A stretch of 44,518 bases of DNA from Chloroflexota bacterium (GTDB lineage Bacteria; Chloroflexota; Anaerolineae; Anaerolineales; UBA4823). Each line of letters starts with the position of its first letter. Position 1 is the first letter of the stretch. The DNA lies in NCBI GenBank assembly GCA_012516075.1, contig JAAYXE010000014.1, positions 1-44,518 of the forward strand, given 5' to 3'. Below are positions 17,237-25,801 of this stretch, piece by piece. Both the position numbers and the translations under genes were made by a program. The notes beneath the pieces are model-generated. The model saw nothing but the letters and a program-made list of their open reading frames with translations, was not told the DNA's origin and did no database searches.

Positions 17237-18625
17237 ATGAAATTGACGCTGATTGGCGGTGGGGGTGTTCGCTCACCGCTCTTTGTAGGTTCAACCCTGC
17301 GCCGGGCAGAGCGCATCGGTCTGCGGGAAATCTGTCTGATGGATGTCGATGAAAGTAAGCTCGGACTGATCGGCGGGCTGTGCCAGCAGCTTGTGCAGCG
17401 TGCCGGCGAACCGGTGCGCCTTACACAGACGGCGGACCCGCGCAAAGCCCTGGAGGGGGCTCGTTATGTGGTCACCTCCATCCGGGTCGGCGCGGAGCCC
17501 GGGCGCGTGCTGGATGAACGCATCGCCCTGGAGAATGGGGTACTGGGGCAGGAGACCACCGGGCCGGGCGGCTTTGCCATGGCCCTGCGCAGCATTCCGG
17601 CCGTGGTCGAATATGCGCGCATACTGGAAGAAGTCAGCCCGGGCGCCTGGATTTTCAACTTTACCAACCCGGCCGGCCTGGTCACCCAGGCCCTGCGGGA
17701 CCTGGGCTTTCAGCGCACCATCGGCATCTGTGACAGCGCCAACGGCGCCCAGCACGCCATTGCCCGCTGGCTGGGCGTGGACCCACAGCGGCTGCGCCCG
17801 GAAGTTTTTGGGTTGAACCATCTCTCCTGGACGCGCCGCGTGCTGCTGGATGGGGAAGATGTGCTGCCCCAGGCCCTGCGGGACCGGGAGTTTCTGGCCA
17901 CCACGCGCATGAACATCTTCGATCCGGAGCTGATCGAACACATCGGGATGTGGCTGAACGAATACCTCTATTATTACTACTACGCCGAACATGCCCTGGA
18001 CAGCATCCGCGGCGAAGAACGCACGCGCGGCGAGGAAGTGCTGAAGCTCAACCACAGGCTGCTGGAGCAGCTTCACGAGCTTCTGCAGAAGGATGAACCT
18101 CAAAAAGCGCTGGCGCTGTATGAGTCTTACGAAGCCCGCCGCAGCTCCACCTATATGCATTATGCCCGCCCGGATGCTCCGACACCAGAAGCGGCCGGTG
18201 AAATCAGCGCCGCCAATCTGCCTTCTGAAGCGCGCGAGATCGAGCGGCAGGAAGGTTATGCCGGGGGGGCGCTGGATATTATCGAAGCCCTGGAAACCGG
18301 AAAACCTGTCTACACGGCGCTCAATGTGCCCAACGAGGGAAAGATCAGGTGCATGCGCCCGGACGATGTGGTCGAGATCAGCTGCGTGATCGAGCAGGGG
18401 GAGGTGCGCCCGCTGCCGGTCGGCGACATCCCGGAGCACCAGGAGCTGTTAATGCGTGCGGTGAAGCAGTACGAACGCCTGACGGTGGAGGCCGTGCTGA
18501 GGCGCTCGCGTGAGACGGCGGTCTGGGCGCTGATGGCACACCCGCTGGTGCTCTCTTACTCGCGGGCGCGCCGCCTGGTCGATCAATACCTGGCTGCCCA
18601 CGCCAGGTACATCGGGGAGTGGTGA
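17237..18625 (+). CDS. Glycoside hydrolase family 4 protein
   Basis: 462-residue GH4 enzyme. This family cleaves glycosides by an NAD+- and metal-dependent oxidation/elimination route; many members act on 6-phospho-glucosides. Seen: the N-terminal dinucleotide fold KLTLIGGGGVRSPLF, SIRVGAEPGR, GQETTGPGGFAMALR, FNFTNPAGLVTQAL, a metal-site Cys in GICDSANGAQ, and the following FGLNHLSW with the expected His. Where many family members have CNxP or CDMP, this protein has CDSA, so alpha/beta and phospho/non-phospho specificity cannot be read. The ATG at 17237 has GGAG 8 bases upstream and is preferred to a TTG at 17216. It is coupled to a PfkB kinase 3 bases downstream. Confidence 0.88.
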   Translation: MKLTLIGGGGVRSPLFVGSTLRRAERIGLREICLMDVDESKLGLIGGLCQQLVQRAGEPVRLTQTADPRKALEGARYVVTSIRVGAEPGRVLDERIALENGVLGQETTGPGGFAMALRSIPAVVEYARILEEVSPGAWIFNFTNPAGLVTQALRDLGFQRTIGICDSANGAQHAIARWLGVDPQRLRPEVFGLNHLSWTRRVLLDGEDVLPQALRDREFLATTRMNIFDPELIEHIGMWLNEYLYYYYYAEHALDSIRGEERTRGEEVLKLNHRLLEQLHELLQKDEPQKALALYESYEARRSSTYMHYARPDAPTPEAAGEISAANLPSEAREIERQEGYAGGALDIIEALETGKPVYTALNVPNEGKIRCMRPDDVVEISCVIEQGEVRPLPVGDIPEHQELLMRAVKQYERLTVEAVLRRSRETAVWALMAHPLVLSYSRARRLVDQYLAAHARYIGEW

Positions 18626-18628
18626 GCA

Positions 18629-19570
18629 TTGGACAGGTTCACGGAGGGCGAAAAAAGGTGCGGCTGCTACGACGTGCTGCTGCATGGGACGTATTTCTGC
18701 GACCTGATCTTCACCGGGCTGCCCGAAATGCCCAGCCTGGGGAAGGAGATCTACAGCACCGGTTTCGAAATCGTCCCCGGCGGGACGTTCAGCGCGGCTC
18801 AGGCGCTCACCCGCCTGGGACTGCGAACGGGCTGGCCGTGTGATTTCGGCAGTGACTTTTTCAGCCAGTACGTCCTGGCAGAAGCGCAGCGCAGCGGGCT
18901 GGATACCAGCCTGTTCCGCATCCATGATGGGCCGGTGCGCCGTGTTACGGTTTCGCTTTCTTTTCCCCATGACCGCTCTTTTGTGACGTATATTGACCGC
19001 CGGGAGCCCCCCTCGCTGCTGCCTTACATCGAGCAGCACGAGATTCGCTGTTTGTACTTAATGGGTCTGGAGTGCGGTCCGGAGTTTCAGGCCGCCGCGG
19101 CTGCGGCGCGAGCGAGCGGGGCGGTGATCCTGATGGACTGCCAGTCGACCAGCCTCACGCTGGATCACCCAGCGGTGGCTGCGGCTCTGCAGAGTGTGGA
19201 TATATTTGCCCCCAACGAAAGTGAAGCCCTGCAGCTCACCGGCGCTGACAGCCTGGAGCAGGCTCTGGATATCCTGGCGGGCTATACCCCGCTGGTGGTG
19301 ATCAAGAGCGGCAGCCGGGGGGCGTTCGCCCGCCGGGGAGAAGAAACCCTCTACGTGCCCGGGCTCTCCGGTCTCAACGTGGTCGATACGACGGGAGCGG
19401 GCGACTGCTTCAACGCCGGGTTCCTGTACAGCTACCTGCAGGGCCATTCGCTGCGCTGCTGCCTGGAGAGCGGTAATATCAGCGGCGGGCTGTCCACCAC
19501 CGCGCCGGGCGGACGGGCGGCTCCCACCGCCGCCCAGCTTGAGGAATGGCGGCAGAAGATTTACCGCTGA
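18629..19570 (+). CDS. PfkB family sugar kinase
   Basis: 313-residue ribokinase-fold kinase. Seen: a GG motif in FEIVPGGTFSAAQALTRLGLRTG, FAPNESEALQLTG, VVIKSGSRGAF, and the C-terminal signature VVDTTGAGDCFNAGFLYSYL, with the catalytic Asp and anion-hole glycines. The start is a TTG at 18629, 10 bases after GGGGAG and 3 bases after the GH4 stop, so the two are translated together. It may phosphorylate the sugar released by the GH4 enzyme, or a precursor; the substrate is not readable. No transporter gene is adjacent. Confidence 0.87.
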   Translation: MDRFTEGEKRCGCYDVLLHGTYFCDLIFTGLPEMPSLGKEIYSTGFEIVPGGTFSAAQALTRLGLRTGWPCDFGSDFFSQYVLAEAQRSGLDTSLFRIHDGPVRRVTVSLSFPHDRSFVTYIDRREPPSLLPYIEQHEIRCLYLMGLECGPEFQAAAAAARASGAVILMDCQSTSLTLDHPAVAAALQSVDIFAPNESEALQLTGADSLEQALDILAGYTPLVVIKSGSRGAFARRGEETLYVPGLSGLNVVDTTGAGDCFNAGFLYSYLQGHSLRCCLESGNISGGLSTTAPGGRAAPTAAQLEEWRQKIYR

Positions 19571-19868
19571 CCGCGGCCCGAACGATCCGTGGATGCGGGC
19601 ACGGCTAACTTTTCATAAGGCAAACTTCGGAAACAGCAAATCTTCTCAATCGGGCTGATCACCCTTTCTTATGCTGTGCCCTTTTGGCTGGAGGGTCAGG
19701 TGCAGGTGAACGGCAGCCTGCCCGGGTTGATCGTGGGGACGGGCACGGCTGGGTCGTGTGAAGTCGTCTCACCTGACGCATGAAGGGCGTCATACCCTGT
19801 TTGAGTACCAGGCACCTTGCGTAACAAAACTAGCCCTTGAAAGGGATGGGGTGACCGGCACCTGCGGC
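19571..19868 (+). other. Intergenic stretch, possible relic of a secreted protein
   Basis: No complete gene. One frame (19658-19783, 41 codons then a stop) reads GSLPGLIVGTGTAGSC in its middle. This recalls the entry segment of secreted beta-helix proteins of Chloroflexota, but it has no start, is truncated and could be chance. The remainder contains short GC-rich inverted repeats only. Confidence 0.2.
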
Positions 19869-19910
19869 GGCTGACCTGAGTGAACCAGCAGGTCAGCCCC
19901 GGGTTTTTTT
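19869..19910 (+). terminator. Rho-independent terminator
   Basis: GGCTGACCTG / CAGGTCAGCC, a perfect 10-bp stem with a 10-base loop, then CCGGGTTTTTTT. It lies about 300 bases after the PfkB kinase stop and may end that transcript or one starting in the gap. Confidence 0.85.
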
Positions 19911-19955
19911 ACAGGAGCGGCCTTAGGATACTGTCAGAATTGTACAGACAATCTA

Positions 19956-19983
19956 TTGTCAATAACCGGGCAGGGTGTATACT
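19956..19983 (+). promoter_or_regulatory. Promoter of the small membrane protein gene
   Basis: TTGTCA (19956-19961) and TATACT (19978-19983), 16-base spacer. The expected start near 19990 lies about 33 bases before the ATG at 20023. Confidence 0.6.
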
Positions 19984-20022
19984 TGGGGGATTGATTTACC
20001 GGAAAGAAGGATCATCCTCCCC

Positions 20023-20199
20023 ATGCATTTCTGCCGTACATTTTCATTCATTCTGCTCGCCTGTCTGCTGTGGTACAGCCCTGCCGCCTCCGGTAAACCG
20101 CCGTTCTGGGCCGCTGTACTGGTTCTCTCCTTCCTGGCACTCAGCGGCGCCTGGCCGCTGATCAGCAGGTTGTTCAGAGCGGGGAATTTCCACCGCTAG
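20023..20199 (+). CDS. Small hydrophobic membrane protein, unknown
   Basis: 58 residues with two likely membrane helices: FSFILLACLLWYSPA near residues 8-22 and FWAAVLVLSFLALSGAWPLI near 29-48. A basic C-terminal tail follows (RLFRAGNFHR). An upstream in-frame ATG at 19975 overlaps the promoter -10, so the ATG at 20023 is chosen; AAGGA lies 11 bases upstream. No family recognised. It sits upstream of and in the same direction as the ABC exporter operon, but that operon has its own regulatory region. Confidence 0.5.
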   Translation: MHFCRTFSFILLACLLWYSPAASGKPPFWAAVLVLSFLALSGAWPLISRLFRAGNFHR

Positions 20200-20257
20200 T
20201 CTCCTGATCTGCCCTCAGCAGCAGATCCGCAATCGCCCCCTGTTCATCAATATTAAT

Positions 20258-20290
20258 AAATAGACCAATTGTTCTATTTGGGTGTAGAAT
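20258..20290 (+). promoter_or_regulatory. Operator-like 22-bp palindrome with -10 box before ABC operon
   Basis: AAATAGA...TCTATTT arms (20258-20279) make a 22-bp palindrome with a single mismatched base pair; the core is TAGACCAATTGTTCTA. It is followed by TAGAAT (20285-20290), a plausible -10. The palindrome covers the expected -35 position. Its form is typical of TetR-family operators, but no such regulator gene is in the window. Confidence 0.55.
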
Positions 20291-20335
20291 CCTTCCACGT
20301 TCTTCTGTCAGGGTTCGCTCCAGGAGGTGATTCAC

Positions 20336-21307
20336 ATGCATGCTGTAGAGGTGGGGAATTTAAGACGTGTCTATCAGGCGCGCATTGGAGTCTTCCGGCG
20401 TTCGATTAAAGAAGTTGTCGCTGTTGAGGATATTTCCTTCAGCGTCATGCCGGGAGAGCTGTTTGGTTTGCTGGGGCCGAACGGTGCCGGCAAGACCACT
20501 ACCGTTAAGATGCTGGCCACCCTGCTGATTCCCAGCGGGGGGCGGGCCTGCATCCAGGGATACGATGTCGTCCGCGATGCAGACCAGGTCCGGCGGAGAA
20601 TTGGTTTCATCTTTGGCGGTGAGCGCGGGCTGTACTGGCGTCTATCGGGGATCGACAACCTGCGTTACTTCGCAACGCTCTACCATGTCGATCCGGATGT
20701 GGTCAAAAAGCGTATCCCTTATCTCCTTGAACTGGTGGGCCTGAAAGATCGCGGCAATGAACGCGTGGAAGGTTATTCGCGCGGGATGAAGCAGCGCCTG
20801 CATGTGGCCCGCACCCTGCTGCACGAACCGGAGGTGCTGTTCCTGGACGAACCCACCATCGGCTTAGATCCGGTGGGGGCGCGCGATTTTCGCCAGGTGA
20901 TCCGCAACCTGCAGAATGAGAACAAGACCATCCTCCTGACGACCCATTATATGTTCGAGGCCGACGCCCTCTGCCAGCGCATCGCGGTCATCAACCAGGG
21001 GAAGATCATCGCCCTGGATACCCCCGAAGCGCTCAAGCGCTTCGTCCGGGATCTGTCGGTGATCGAGTTTGAGGTGTTCGGAGTTTCTTCCGATGTCGTC
21101 CAGCGGCTGCGTGAGCAGCCCTTCGTCGATTCGGTTGCCGTGGAAGACCGGGAGCAGAAGCAGCTCCTCCTGGTGCAGTCGCTGCGCGGTCCGGAAGCCG
21201 TGCCCGACCTGATGAGCCTGTTGAACGGGGTGCATGTGGGGCGGGTGGTGGTTCGGGAACCGACCCTGGAAGATGCCTATGTGCGCCTGGTGGGAGGTGG
21301 GGCATGA
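20336..21307 (+). CDS. ABC transporter ATP-binding protein (ABC-2 exporter type)
   Basis: 323-residue nucleotide-binding subunit of an ABC-2 exporter, of the DrrA/NatA group. Seen: Walker A GLLGPNGAGKTTTVKML, a Q-loop region with GFIFGGERGLYWRLSG, the signature YSRGMKQRL, and Walker B VLFLDEPTIGLDPVGAR followed by the switch His in LLTTHYM. A ~100-residue C-terminal extension is typical of the DrrA group. The ATG at 20336 has a near-perfect AGGAGGTGA 5 bases upstream and is preferred to the GTG at 20327. First of three genes; the next overlaps it by 4 bases. Confidence 0.95.
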   Translation: MHAVEVGNLRRVYQARIGVFRRSIKEVVAVEDISFSVMPGELFGLLGPNGAGKTTTVKMLATLLIPSGGRACIQGYDVVRDADQVRRRIGFIFGGERGLYWRLSGIDNLRYFATLYHVDPDVVKKRIPYLLELVGLKDRGNERVEGYSRGMKQRLHVARTLLHEPEVLFLDEPTIGLDPVGARDFRQVIRNLQNENKTILLTTHYMFEADALCQRIAVINQGKIIALDTPEALKRFVRDLSVIEFEVFGVSSDVVQRLREQPFVDSVAVEDREQKQLLLVQSLRGPEAVPDLMSLLNGVHVGRVVVREPTLEDAYVRLVGGGA

Positions 21308-22101
21308 ACCTCCTCGCGCTGCAAAGGAACTGGCGGGTCATCCTGGTGGTGGCCGAGATGACCCTGCGCCAGACGGTGATGGACGCCTTCATCCTGTTCA
21401 CCGTACTGGTGCAGCCGTTGCTCATCGCCCTGCTGGCCCTGTGGATGCTGGGAGGTCGTGGACCGGAGGCGGCCATGTTCGTGGTGGTCGGCAGCGGCAT
21501 GACCGGTCTGTGGAGCAGCCTGCTCTTTGTTTCCGGGAACAGCATCAATGTGGAGCGCTGGTCGGGCACACTGGAGACCCTGGTGGGCGTGCCGACGTCC
21601 CTGGCGGTGATCGTGTTTGGGAAGAACCTGGCCAATGTCACCCAATCGCTGATCTCCATGGTGGTCAGCTACCTGCTGGCGGCGCTGCTGTTCGGGTATT
21701 CGCTTCAGGTAGACCAGCCGGTGCTGTTCGCCATCTCTCTGCTTCTGACCATTGTGGCGTTTATCAGCTTTGGCCTGATCATTGCGCCGCTGTTTGTGAT
21801 GAACCCGTCCGTGCAGCACTGGCAGAACGCGATGGAGTTCCCTGTGTATATTCTCAGCGGGTTCCTATTCCCGGTGGCTCTGCTCCCCGGCTGGAGCACG
21901 CCGCTCAGCTATCTGCTGCCGCCGTACTGGGCAGCGCGGGCACTGCACGGCACCTCCACCGGTGGATCCGGTCTCAACGAGGTGCTGTTCTACTGGGGGA
22001 TGATGGCGCTGTTCTCGGTCATCTATCTTCTCATCTCGGGCCACCTGTTCCGCCGGATGCTGGTAAAGGCCCGGGTGGACGCCACCCTGGATATGGAATA
22101 A
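21304..22101 (+). CDS. ABC-2 type permease, first subunit
   Basis: 265-residue integral membrane protein with about six hydrophobic segments, in ABC-2 permease style (FILFTVLVQPLLIALLALWML, GMTGLWSSLLF, WSGTLETLVGVPTS, FPVYILSGFLFPVALLPGW). The WxGTLE-x-L-xxxP element is a known ABC-2 permease feature. Its ATG overlaps the ATPase stop (ATGA). It probably forms a heterodimer with the following permease. The transported substrate is not indicated. Confidence 0.9.
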   Translation: MNLLALQRNWRVILVVAEMTLRQTVMDAFILFTVLVQPLLIALLALWMLGGRGPEAAMFVVVGSGMTGLWSSLLFVSGNSINVERWSGTLETLVGVPTSLAVIVFGKNLANVTQSLISMVVSYLLAALLFGYSLQVDQPVLFAISLLLTIVAFISFGLIIAPLFVMNPSVQHWQNAMEFPVYILSGFLFPVALLPGWSTPLSYLLPPYWAARALHGTSTGGSGLNEVLFYWGMMALFSVIYLLISGHLFRRMLVKARVDATLDME

Positions 22102-22111
22102 GGAGCGGGGA

Positions 22112-22912
22112 ATGAACAGTCTGGTAACTAACTTACGGGTTTTCTGGCAGGGGACGATCCTTTCCTATATCGCTCTGTTTCACTGGCTGGAACCGGTCAC
22201 GTATTTGGCCTCTAAAGTGCTCATGCCCCTGGCGCAAATATTGTTTTTCACCCTGCTGGGCACGTTCGCAACCGGCCGCGACACGACCAGTTTTTATGTA
22301 ATCGGCAACGCGATCCAGATTGCGGCGGTGAGCGGTATCTATGGGGTAACCATGAGCATCGGGGGTGACCGCTGGAACGGGACATTGCCTTATCTGTTCG
22401 GAACCCCGGCCAACCGCATGGCGCTGTTTGTCGGGCGAGCCTTCATTCATGTCATTGATGGCATGCTGGGCGTCGTCATCGGTCTGTTGTGGGGGACCGC
22501 CGTGCTCGGGCTGGACCTCTCGCAGGCTAACCTGCCGGCGCTGGCCCTGACCATCCTGGTAACCACCTTCAGCACTTCGGGGCTTGGCCTGTTAATGGGC
22601 TGCCTGAGCCTGATCACGCTCAATGTGATGTTCGTTAACAACACCGTGTATTTCGCGCTGCTCATCTTCTCCGGCGCCAATATTCCGCTCGCTTCCCTGC
22701 CGCCCTGGATGCTGGCCGTCTCACAGGCGCTGCCGCTCACGCGCGGGATCGCCGCAGCGCGCCAGATCATCGCCGGTGCGGGGCTGGCCGATGTGGGCTC
22801 ACTGCTGGCCGGCGAATTCTTGATTGGCTGCCTGTATGTGCTGGTTGGCTACCGCATGTTTCGCTGGTTTGAATACCAGGCCAAGCGTAAAGGCACCCTG
22901 GAGACGGTATGA
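22112..22912 (+). CDS. ABC-2 type permease, second subunit
   Basis: 266-residue membrane protein with about six helices and the same permease logic as its neighbour: GDRWNGTLPYLFGTPANR matches the W-x-GTL-x-x-L-x-x-TP element, and FSGANIPLASLPPWM resembles the late loop. The ATG has AAGGAG upstream, and only 10 bases separate it from the previous gene. It ends the operon, with a hairpin 3 bases after the stop codon. Confidence 0.9.
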   Translation: MNSLVTNLRVFWQGTILSYIALFHWLEPVTYLASKVLMPLAQILFFTLLGTFATGRDTTSFYVIGNAIQIAAVSGIYGVTMSIGGDRWNGTLPYLFGTPANRMALFVGRAFIHVIDGMLGVVIGLLWGTAVLGLDLSQANLPALALTILVTTFSTSGLGLLMGCLSLITLNVMFVNNTVYFALLIFSGANIPLASLPPWMLAVSQALPLTRGIAAARQIIAGAGLADVGSLLAGEFLIGCLYVLVGYRMFRWFEYQAKRKGTLETV

Positions 22913-22914
22913 AG

Positions 22915-22954
22915 AACAAACAAGACGCTCCCGTCAGAGAGCGTCCTGTTTGTT
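22915..22954. terminator. Bidirectional hairpin between convergent genes
   Basis: AACAAACAAGACGCTC and GAGCGTCCTGTTTGTT pair over 16 positions with one mismatch around an 8-base loop. It lies between the ABC operon and the convergent GlsB-type gene and probably terminates both; the flanking T-tracts are interrupted. Confidence 0.75.
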
Positions 22955-22968
22955 GAGTCCGGCGCGGG

Positions 22969-23247
22969 TTAGTATGCCCGGCGGCGGAAGAGCAGCCCGA
23001 AGACCAGAGCCAGCAGGGCAGAGCCAATGACTGCCCACACCAGCGGGAAGGGCTGTCCATCAATTACGATGGGCAGGAACTCGGGCAGGCCCAGAGTGTT
23101 GGCCAGCCAGACCCCTACCCATGCGCCGATGAAACCGATCACGATCGACATCAGGCAGCCGCCGAACGAATAGCCGGCGATGGCCTGACCAAGTGCACCG
23201 GCAAATGCAGCGACGACCAGCAGGATTAAAAACCCCAGTAATGTCAT
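22969..23247 (-). CDS. GlsB/YeaQ/YmgE family small membrane protein
   Basis: 92-residue, very hydrophobic protein with three glycine-rich helices: LLGFLILLVVAAFAGALGQ, GGCLMSIVIGFIGAWVGVWLA and PLVWAVIGSALLALVFGLLF, then a basic RRRAY end. This matches the transglycosylase-associated/GlsB family found in stress responses. A longer frame reaches 23457, but the ATG at 23247 has GGAGGG 4 bases upstream and starts exactly where family members start. Function in the family is poorly defined. Confidence 0.85.
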   Translation of the reverse strand: MTLLGFLILLVVAAFAGALGQAIAGYSFGGCLMSIVIGFIGAWVGVWLANTLGLPEFLPIVIDGQPFPLVWAVIGSALLALVFGLLFRRRAY

Positions 23248-23338
23248 AATTCCCTCCTTATACATATCAGGTAAAAGGAAATAAACGCAGCCGGATGAAA
23301 AGAACCTGGATGCAGTCTGCCTGTCCGGTTCTACTTTA

Positions 23339-23367
23339 ACTATACAAAAGCCGCAGAGCAGGGGCAA
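23339..23367 (-). promoter_or_regulatory. Promoter of the GlsB-type gene
   Basis: Minus-strand TTGCCC (23367-23362) and TATAGT (23344-23339), 17-base spacer, about 90 bases upstream of the ATG. Just upstream is a perfect hairpin TTCCCGCC/GGCGGGAA (about 23376-23397), perhaps a regulator site. Confidence 0.5.
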
Positions 23368-23450
23368 TAAGGATTTTCCCGCCGTTGGAGGCGGGAATTC
23401 CCCAATCGGCTTCAGGAAATCCCCTACTCGCTTACGCTGTGTGGAGTTTG

Positions 23451-23478
23451 TTGACAAAATTGACGGGGTTGGTATGAT
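23451..23478 (+). promoter_or_regulatory. Promoter of the protease/MBL operon
   Basis: Perfect TTGACA (23451-23456) and TATGAT (23473-23478) with a 16-base spacer, about 100 bases upstream of the protease ATG. The best -35 match in the window. Confidence 0.7.
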
Positions 23479-23544
23479 AAAAGCGGGCGTCAGTTCATGA
23501 GCATTTGAAATCGAATAGACCGGTGGTCTGGAGGGGGAATTTCA

Positions 23545-23583
23545 ATGGGTTTGCGAACCCGGAATAGGAAGGTGGGGAAATGA
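23545..23583 (+). CDS. Possible 12-residue leader peptide overlapping the protease start
   Basis: An ATG at 23545 has a strong GGAGGGGG 7 bases upstream and encodes MGLRTRNRKVGK followed by TGA. The TGA overlaps the protease ATG (ATGA), an arrangement used for translational coupling. The peptide is basic and has no known function. It may be fortuitous. Confidence 0.35.
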   Translation: MGLRTRNRKVGK

Positions 23584-25800
23584 AACGGGTCATGGCGCAT
23601 TACATGCATGCCTCCGAACGGCAGGCTGCGCTGGAGGTCATGCGAGATCCTGAGACGACCGAGAGCTTCGTCCTGGGGCTGGTGGAGGAAGCAGATATCC
23701 CCCGGCTGGAGGAGCAGGGGCTGATCGTCCAGATCCTGGAAGACCAGCCGGATGTGGAGACGCCCGGCACCCGCGGGCTGCCACCCGAAGGACCTCTGCC
23801 CGAAGCCGGCCCCGTGATGGACGAAGAAGGGGCGAATTTTTATCTCATCCAGCTCTCCGGCCCCCTGCTGGAAAGCCGCCGCCGGCAGCTTTCCGAACTG
23901 GGCGTCAGTCTGCTGGAGCATATCCCCCACCACAGCTACACTGCCCGGCTGGAACCGCAGCAGGCGCGCCAGGTGCGCGCGCTGGACTTTGTCACCTCGC
24001 TGCGGCTGTACGACGACCGGGACACAGGGCCGCTCCTGTTTTCTCCGGGAACCCGGCAGCGCTCGGCTGTGCCGGCGCGCGGGCAGGCACGCCCGATCAT
24101 CACTTTTGACCTGCGCCTGCACCAGGCAGAAGACCTGCAGGCTGTACTCGAAAAGCTGGATGCCATGGGGGTCAGCACGGCCGGGGGACAGGGCCGCAAG
24201 GTGCGCGTCTACCTGCTAAAAGATTCCGACCTGCTGGGCAGGATCATCGCCATGCCCGAAATTGCCTCGGTGGAAGAATATATTCCACCCGAGCTGCACA
24301 ATGACATTGCGCGGCAGTTGATAGGCGTGGATGCAGCTGCAGCCAGCGGTGGGACGGTGATCAGCCAGACCGGAGAGGGAGAGATCGTAGCGGTGGCGGG
24401 ACACTGGCATCGATCTGAATCACCCCGATTTCCAGGGGCGTGTGGTCGGGGTGGAGGCGCTGGGCCGTCCGAACGACCCCAGCGACCTGCACGGGCACGG
24501 CACCCACGTGGCGGGATCGATCCTGGGAGACGGAAGTGCCTCAGGCCAGCAGATCCAGGGGACGGCCCCGGGCGCAAAGCTCTATTTCCAGTCGGTGATG
24601 GACGCCAGCGGCCAGCTCAGCGGACTGCCGCTCTATCTTGCCAGCCTGTTCGGAACTGCCTATCAGGCCGGAGCGCGCATCCACAACAACAGCTGGGGGG
24701 CGGCCACGCAGTCCATGTACACGTTCAGCTCGATCGAAGTGGATGAGTTTGTCGACCAGCACCGCGATATGCTGGTGGTAATCTCAGCCGGGAACGCTGG
24801 TTCGGCCCTATCCCCGCTGCACACCCAGCCGGGTTTTGTGGACTGGCTTTCCATCTGTTCGCCGGCATCCTCGAAGAACGCACTGACCGTAGGCGCCAGC
24901 CGCAGCAGCCGGACAAATGGGGGCCTTTCGCACTTGACCTACGGGATGGCCTGGCCGCAGAGCTACCCCGATCCCCCCATCCGCGACGAGACCATCTCCG
25001 GAGACTGCGATGCCATTGCCGCCTTCAGCAGCCGCGGGCCCTGCGACGACCGCCGCATCAAGCCAGACCTGGTCGCGCCGGGAACGGATATCCTTTCCAC
25101 CAGGGCCTCCACAGCCCCGCTGCATAACTTCTGGGGCCCTCATCCCGGCAATCAGCATTATGCCTACATGGGCGGGACCAGCATGTCGGCCCCGCTGGTT
25201 TCAGGCTGCGCAGCTCTGGTGCGCGAGTATTACGCGCGCGGTCTGGGGCACCAGCCCAGCGCCGCCCTGATCAAAGCCACCCTCATCAACGGCACACGTT
25301 TGCTCTCGGGTCCGGATGCCCGGGCCGATCACCCTTACCTGCCCAATTATCACCAGGGTTTCGGCGCCATCTCGATGCCGCACACCCTGCCCAACCCGTC
25401 GATGCCGGGGATGGTGCTCGATTTTGTCGATACCTGGCTGGCGCCGGATACACAGTTCCACTTCACCGGGCAGGCCTTTCGCTTCCAGTTCTCCACGGCG
25501 GAGGGACCCTTTTTAAGGATCTGCCTGGCGTATTCAGACGTTCCCGGGCGCGCGCTGCAGAACAATCTCAACCTCTTTGTCCAGCACCTGGGGACTGGCG
25601 GGAAGTGGATCGGCAACGAGGCGCTGCCCACCAACCTGCGCATCCCCGACCCGGATAACAACGTCGAGATTTTCCGCATGGACGATCCCCCAGCGGGCGA
25701 CTGGATCGTGCAGGTTTCGGCAGCCAACCTGCTGCGCCCGGGCCAGGACTTTGCCCTGGTGGTCTGTGGATTCCTCTCGTCCAGAATGCAGACGGTCTGA
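23580..25800 (+). pseudogene. Intracellular S8 (subtilisin-like) protease, frame broken by one extra base
   Basis: Read as one gene it would encode about 739 residues. The first ~270 residues have no signal peptide and seem to hold ferredoxin-like, I9-propeptide-like segments. A subtilase domain follows: HGHGTHVAGSI (His) and GGTSMSAPLVSG (Ser) are intact. The Asp motif is split. Bases 24392-24412 read GTGGCGGGACACTGGCATCGA; removing one G of 24398-24400 restores ...VAVADTGIDLNHPDF. As written, the first frame ends at 24746 in a non-protease tail, and the second frame opens in the domain without the Asp. Either a sequencing/assembly error or a real inactivating mutation. The C-terminal ~150 residues form a beta-rich P-domain-like region. 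MBL gene follows directly. Confidence 0.85.
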
Positions 25801-25801
25801 A

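Noticed and set aside
20023..20199. Small membrane protein as part of a type I toxin-antitoxin pair
   Set aside because: No antisense RNA signals or typical toxin sequence could be seen.
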